Positions 60,180-64,000 of a stretch of 64,000 nt of DNA are shown in pieces (within the stretch, counting starts at the first letter, position 1; each line of letters opens with the position of its first letter). The stretch is from Sphingomonas naphthae. GTDB lineage: Bacteria > Pseudomonadota > Alphaproteobacteria > Sphingomonadales > Sphingomonadaceae. A program made the translations under genes and the position numbers. The notes under the pieces were generated by a model that did not search any database, was not told the origin of the DNA, and was given only the letters and a program-made list of their open reading frames with translations. The DNA lies in NCBI RefSeq assembly GCF_028607085.1, contig NZ_CP117411.1, positions 1,240,001 through 1,304,000 of the forward strand, written 5' to 3'.

Positions 60180-61904
60180 TTACTGCTCTTCGTTGCGGGC
60201 CTTGAGGGCCGCACCGAGGATATCGCCCAGCGACGCGCCCGAGTCGGACGAGCCGTACTGCTGCACGGCCTGCTTCTCTTCGGCCAGCTGCATCGCCTTG
60301 ATCGAGAAGGTCGGCTTCTTGGACCGATCGAAACCGGTGACCATCGCGTCGAACTTCTGGCCGACCTGGAAACGCTCCGAACGCTGCTCGTCGCGGTCAC
60401 GGCCGAGATCGCCACGGCGGATGAAGCCGGTCGCGCCGTCGTCGCCGACCTGCACGTCCAGACCCGCATCGCCGACCGACAGGACGGTGACGGTGACGAT
60501 CTGGTTCTTGTTGACGCCGCTGCCCGAGGACGCGCCGCCGGCGGCACCGCCGGTCGAAACGCCACCGCGCTCAAGCTGCTTCATGCCGAGCGAGATGCGC
60601 TCCTTCTCGGCATCGATGTCCAGCACCTGCGCACGGACGGTCTCGCCCTTGTGGTGCAGCGCGAGAGCTTCCTCGCCGGTGACGCCCCAGGCGATGTCCG
60701 ACATGTGGACCATGCCGTCGACGTCGCCGTCCAGGCCGATGAACAGGCCGAATTCGGTGGCGTTCTTGACCTCGCCCTCGACTTCCGAGCCGATCGGGTG
60801 GGTTTCGGCGAAGGCCTCCCACGGGTTCTGCTGCGCCTGCTTCAGGCCCAGCGAGATGCGGCGCTTCTCGGCGTCGACCTCGAGGATGACCACGTCCACT
60901 TCCTGCGAGGTGGAGACGATCTTGCCCGGATGGACGTTCTTCTTGGTCCAGCTCATCTCGGAGACGTGGACCAGACCCTCGATGCCGGCTTCCAGCTCGA
61001 CGAAGGCGCCATATTCGGTGATGTTGGTCACGCGGCCATGGAACTTGCCGCCGACCGGATACTTGACCGAGGCGCCTTCCCACGGATCGCTCTCGAGCTG
61101 CTTCATGCCGAGCGAGATGCGCTGCGTGTCCTTGTTGATGCGGACGATCTGCACGCGCACCGTGTCGCCGATGTTGATCATCTCGGACGGGTGGTTGACG
61201 CGCTTGTAGCTGAGATCGGTGACGTGGAGCAGGCCATCGATGCCGCCCAGATCGACGAAGGCGCCGTAATCGGTGATGTTCTTGACGACACCGTCGATCA
61301 CCTGGCCCTCATGCAGCGACTGGATCAGGCCCGAACGCTGCTCGGCGCGGGTCTCTTCCAGGACGGCGCGGCGCGACACGACGATGTTGCCGCGGCGACG
61401 ATCCATCTTCAGGATCTGGAAGGGCTGCGGAATGTCCATCAGCGGGGTCACGTCGCGGACCGGGCGGATATCGACCTGCGAACCGGGCAGGAAGGCCACG
61501 GCGCCGTTCAGGTCGACGGTGAAGCCACCCTTCACGCGGCCGAAGATCACGCCTTCGACGCGGGCGGTCTGCGAGAATTCGCCTTCCAGCTTGTCCCACG
61601 CGGCTTCGCGGCGGGCGCGGTCACGCGAGAGCATCGCTTCGCCGTGGATGTTCTCGACACGGTCGACATACACTTCGACCTCGTCGCCCACCTTCAGATC
61701 GGCCTTCTGGCCGGGGGCGGCGAATTCGCGGAGGGCAACGCGGCCTTCCGACTTCAGGCCGACGTCGATCACGGCCATGTCGTTCTCAATGGCGGTGACG
61801 GTGCCCTTGACGACGCGGCCTTCGAAGCCTTCGTTCTCGCCGCCGAGCGTCTCGTTCAGGAGGGCCGCGAAATCATCGCGGGTGGGGTTGGGCGCAGTGG
61901 CCAT
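60180..61904 (-). CDS. rpsA: 30S ribosomal protein S1
   Basis: A 574-aa mRNA-binding ribosomal protein needed to start translation of most mRNAs. Six S1 RNA-binding repeats are visible, for example 'VVKGTVTAIENDMAVIDVGL', 'GVVKNITDYGAFVDLGGIDG', 'GRVTNITEYGAFVELEAGIE' and 'GEVKNATEFGLFIGLDGDVD'. The last is the most divergent. The N-terminus 'MATAPNPTRDDFAALLNETL' is the alphaproteobacterial form. The ATG at 61904 lies about ten bases after AAGGAA; the longer open frame to 62072 is leader. The C-terminus ends 'LGDILGAALKARNEEQ'. It is downstream of cmk, separated by an intrinsic terminator, so it has its own promoter. Confidence 0.97.
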   Translation of the reverse strand: MATAPNPTRDDFAALLNETLGGENEGFEGRVVKGTVTAIENDMAVIDVGLKSEGRVALREFAAPGQKADLKVGDEVEVYVDRVENIHGEAMLSRDRARREAAWDKLEGEFSQTARVEGVIFGRVKGGFTVDLNGAVAFLPGSQVDIRPVRDVTPLMDIPQPFQILKMDRRRGNIVVSRRAVLEETRAEQRSGLIQSLHEGQVIDGVVKNITDYGAFVDLGGIDGLLHVTDLSYKRVNHPSEMINIGDTVRVQIVRINKDTQRISLGMKQLESDPWEGASVKYPVGGKFHGRVTNITEYGAFVELEAGIEGLVHVSEMSWTKKNVHPGKIVSTSQEVDVVILEVDAEKRRISLGLKQAQQNPWEAFAETHPIGSEVEGEVKNATEFGLFIGLDGDVDGMVHMSDIAWGVTGEEALALHHKGETVRAQVLDIDAEKERISLGMKQLERGGVSTGGAAGGASSGSGVNKNQIVTVTVLSVGDAGLDVQVGDDGATGFIRRGDLGRDRDEQRSERFQVGQKFDAMVTGFDRSKKPTFSIKAMQLAEEKQAVQQYGSSDSGASLGDILGAALKARNEEQ

Positions 61905-62053
61905 AAAAAGAGGGTTCCTTGCGTCTGTTTCCGGCCGACCGGTTGTCTCCGGTGGTCTTTGGCCGAAGTGCCGTCGCGGCCGAATGCCGGGGCGGCATCC
62001 CGCGTGCAGGCACGTTCGCAGGGGCGTCGGAACATTATCCTCGATCGGATAAC

Positions 62054-62084
62054 GAAAAAGGCGCGTCGGCAAATGCCGCGCGCC
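62054..62084 (-). terminator. Intrinsic terminator of cmk
   Basis: Read leftward, GGCGCG-C-GGC-ATTT-GCC-GA-CGCGCC is a 9-bp stem with a small internal bulge, followed immediately by TTTTTCG. It starts seven bases after the cmk stop codon and ends transcription before rpsA. Confidence 0.85.
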
Positions 62085-62090
62085 ACCAGG

Positions 62091-62732
62091 TCAGTCGTTT
62101 GCCGCTGTCCTGATCCGTGCCTCCACGAGCGCGACCGCCCGCTGGACGGCGTCGTCTATACCCATATCGGTCGTGTCCAGCAAGGCCGCGTCGTCGGCCA
62201 TCACGAGGGGCGCGGCCGAGCGGCTGGAGTCGCGTTCGTCGCGTGCCTGGATGTCGTGGAGGACATGCTCGAACTGCACGTCGAGGCCCAGCTTCACCAG
62301 TTCGCGGTGGCGGCGATCGGCGCGGATCGGCGCGCTCGCGGTGACGAACAGCTTGGCCGAGGCGTCGGGCGCGATGACGGTGCCGATATCGCGCCCATCG
62401 AGCACGGCGCCGCCCGCCTGCGCCGCGAAATCGCGCTGGCGGGCGAGGAGTGCCGCGCGCACCTGCGGATGGGCCGACACCATCGATGCGGCGCGGCCGG
62501 CCGCCTCCGACTTGAGCGCCGGATCGTGAAACAGGGCGTCGGAGAAGCCACATTCGGCGAGCGCGGCGGCCTCGTCGGCCGGGTCCGCGTCGGCGCGCAG
62601 CACGCCGATGCCGACGGCGCGATAGAGCAGGCCCGTGTCGAGATGTGGCAGGCCGTAATGCGTCGCCAGCGCGCGGGCGATGGTGCCCTTGCCCGACGCG
62701 GCGGGGCCGTCGACGGCGATCACGATGGTCAT
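62091..62732 (-). CDS. cmk: Cytidylate kinase
   Basis: A 213-aa enzyme phosphorylating CMP and dCMP with ATP. The P-loop 'VIAVDGPAASGKGTIARALA' is at residues 4-23. 'YGLPHLDTGLLYRAVGIGVL' and 'VLDGRDIGTVIAPDASAKLF' are family signatures; the latter carries the LID/NMP-binding Arg and Asp. The C-terminal 'RAVALVEARI' helix closes the domain. The ATG at 62732 is preferred; the open frame to 62810 runs through a palindromic repeat. It is the second gene of the aroA-cmk-rpsA-ihfB block, and a palindromic repeat separates it from aroA. Confidence 0.97.
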   Translation of the reverse strand: MTIVIAVDGPAASGKGTIARALATHYGLPHLDTGLLYRAVGIGVLRADADPADEAAALAECGFSDALFHDPALKSEAAGRAASMVSAHPQVRAALLARQRDFAAQAGGAVLDGRDIGTVIAPDASAKLFVTASAPIRADRRHRELVKLGLDVQFEHVLHDIQARDERDSSRSAAPLVMADDAALLDTTDMGIDDAVQRAVALVEARIRTAAND

Positions 62733-62753
62733 ATCACGGTTCCCATCCCAATC

Positions 62754-62839
62754 CCCGTTCGTGCTGAGCGAAGTCGAAGCACGGGAGGCTGGGCGCAGCG
62801 CTTGGGGCACGCCCTTCGACTGCGCTCAGGGCGAACGGG
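62754..62839. repeat. Palindromic intergenic repeat (GTTCGTGCTGAGCGAAGTCGA type)
   Basis: Arms 'CCCGTTCGTGCTGAGCGAAG' and 'TGCGCTCAGGGCGAACGGG' are inverted copies around a variable centre, belonging to the family at 12580 and 31738. It lies in the aroA-cmk gap. Confidence 0.8.
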
Positions 62840-62859
62840 TGCAAGCGGGATAGGGATCG

Positions 62860-64000
62860 TCACGCCACCACCTCGGCGCCCAGATCGGCCATCATCGTCG
62901 CGAAACCCGGAAAGCTGGTCGCGACAGGCGCCATGTCGTCGATCGTCACCGTGCCCGACGATACCAGCCCGGCCACCGCGAAGCTCATCGCGATCCGGTG
63001 GTCGAGGTGTGCCGCGACGGTCGCGCCGCCCGCCAGCGGCTCCCCGCCGGTGCCGTCGATGATGAGCCCGTCGGGCAACTCCTCGACGCGGGCGCCGATC
63101 GCGCGGAGCCCCTCGGCCATCACCGCGATCCGATCCGATTCCTTCACGCGCAATTCCTCCAGCCCGCGCATCACGGTGCGGCCCTCGGCCAGCGCGGCGG
63201 CGACGAACAGGATGGGGAATTCATCGACCATGCTGGGGACGATCTCCGGCGGAACATCGATGCCACGCAGCACCGAATGGCTAACGCGAAGGTCGGCGAC
63301 AGGCTCCCCGCCCACCTCGCGCTCGTCTTCCGGCACGATCGACGCGCCCATCGCCCGCAGCACGGTATAGAGCCCGGCGCGGGTGGGATTGAGCCCGACG
63401 TTGGCGACGACGATCTCCGATCCCGGCACGAGCAGCCCGGCGACCACCGGGAAAGCGGCGGACGACGGATCGCCCGGCACCACGATCTGTTGCGGGCGCA
63501 ACTCGGCCTCGCCGGTGATGGCGATGGTGCGGGTGCCGTCGATATCCTCTTCCACCGTCAACGCCGCGCCGAAGCCGGTCAGCATCCGCTCGCTATGGTC
63601 GCGGGTGGGCACGGCCTCGATCACGCGGGTGATGCCGGGCGTGTTGAGCCCCGCCAGCAGGATCGCCGACTTAACCTGCGCCGAGGCGACCGGCAGGCGG
63701 TAGTCGATCGGGATGGCAGGGCACAGGCCGCGCACCATCAGCGGCAGCCGCCCGCCGGGGCTGGTGGTGAATTCGGCACCCATCAGCGAGAGCGGATCGG
63801 TCACCCGCGCCATCGGCCGCTTGGAGAGGGAAGCGTCCCCGGTGAAGGTGGCGGTGATGGCATGGCTCGCGACCAGGCCGAGCAGCAGGCGGGTCGAGGT
63901 GCCCGAATTGCCCATTTCCAGCGCGGTGGCGGGCTGGCGCAGGCCGCCGACGCCGACGCCGTCGATCGTCCAGACGGCATCGTCGTCGCGCGTGATCGTG
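62860..64000 (-). CDS. aroA: 3-phosphoshikimate 1-carboxyvinyltransferase (EPSP synthase), 5' truncated by window
   Basis: The C-terminal about 380 residues of EPSP synthase, which joins PEP to shikimate-3-phosphate in aromatic amino acid synthesis. The frame is open to base 64000, so the N-terminus lies outside. Visible motifs are 'LEMGNSGTSTRLLLGLVASH' (PEP-binding Asn-Ser-Gly region), 'FTGDASLSKRPM', 'YRLPVASAQVKSAILLAGLN' (the S3P-binding serines), 'DEFPILFVAAALAEG' and 'ELRVKESDRIAVMAEGL'. The C-terminal 'DHRIAMSFAVAGL' is the second catalytic loop. A class II-like 'NSG' variant with 'GNSGTSTRLL' (rather than the class I 'GNAGTAMRPL') fits alphaproteobacteria and tends to be less glyphosate-sensitive, by family knowledge. 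It starts the conserved cmk-rpsA-ihfB block. Confidence 0.97.
   Translation of the reverse strand, partial: TITRDDDAVWTIDGVGVGGLRQPATALEMGNSGTSTRLLLGLVASHAITATFTGDASLSKRPMARVTDPLSLMGAEFTTSPGGRLPLMVRGLCPAIPIDYRLPVASAQVKSAILLAGLNTPGITRVIEAVPTRDHSERMLTGFGAALTVEEDIDGTRTIAITGEAELRPQQIVVPGDPSSAAFPVVAGLLVPGSEIVVANVGLNPTRAGLYTVLRAMGASIVPEDEREVGGEPVADLRVSHSVLRGIDVPPEIVPSMVDEFPILFVAAALAEGRTVMRGLEELRVKESDRIAVMAEGLRAIGARVEELPDGLIIDGTGGEPLAGGATVAAHLDHRIAMSFAVAGLVSSGTVTIDDMAPVATSFPGFATMMADLGAEVVA

Overview
The window is a high-GC chromosomal segment of an alphaproteobacterium, most likely a Sphingomonas-type member of the Sphingomonadales. Three large TonB-dependent receptors, the gene order aroA-cmk-rpsA-ihfB, the DUF1476-bolA-grxD cluster, a LexA box of the alphaproteobacterial GTTC-N7-GTTC type and many short palindromic intergenic repeats all point that way. 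No rRNA genes, CRISPR array, prophage or integrase are visible. The species call is inference from gene content.

Left part (1-13.8 kb): a nutrient-uptake and catabolic region. It holds the end of one TonB receptor, a secreted acetyl-esterase-like hydrolase and KDPG aldolase (eda), which together look like the tail of a plant-polysaccharide or uronate locus. A second receptor follows a secreted six-hairpin-like protein of unknown activity. A third receptor is followed by an aldo/keto reductase, a NicC-like flavin monooxygenase and an AbrB-family membrane protein, which looks like an uptake and oxidation unit for an unidentified small cyclic substrate. No transcription factor is encoded next to these genes.

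13.8-30.5 kb: dinB (DNA polymerase IV) with an SOS box; a complete MexEF-OprN-type RND efflux operon; several tiny unknown genes; an AsmA-family protein; a YozE/SAM-like small protein; an alpha/beta hydrolase; an MFS exporter; rmuC; and fhs (formate-tetrahydrofolate ligase).

30.5-31.7 kb: an intact IS5-family element (about 1.12 kb, one 315-aa transposase) sits exactly in the centre of a palindromic intergenic repeat and is flanked by a direct repeat.

31.8-42 kb: housekeeping genes. These are a crescentin-like coiled-coil protein, a UvrD/PcrA helicase, rdgB and rph (overlapping), purB, an RBBP9-type hydrolase, ohr and a secreted S9 peptidase.

42-46.8 kb: leuC and leuD are separated by a secreted lactonase-like metallo-beta-lactamase-fold protein and a Phd/VapC toxin-antitoxin pair that has its own promoter and operator. 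The DUF1476 (ATP synthase zeta-like), bolA and grxD genes follow.

46.8-56.5 kb: a ClC Cl-/H+ exchanger; a BlaI/BlaR1-type repressor and membrane-protease pair preceded by two dyad operators, in which the BlaR1 protein lacks a penicillin-binding sensor domain; an MBL-fold hydrolase; a DUF4230 protein; nadA; a dipeptidyl-peptidase-IV-like enzyme; an FMN reductase; and a DUF4112 protein.

56.6-64 kb: two tandem oligopeptide-type substrate-binding lipoproteins without any ABC permease or ATPase, tRNA-Leu(UAA), ihfB, rpsA, cmk and the C-terminal part of aroA, which runs off the right edge. The aroA-cmk-rpsA-ihfB block is classic conserved synteny.
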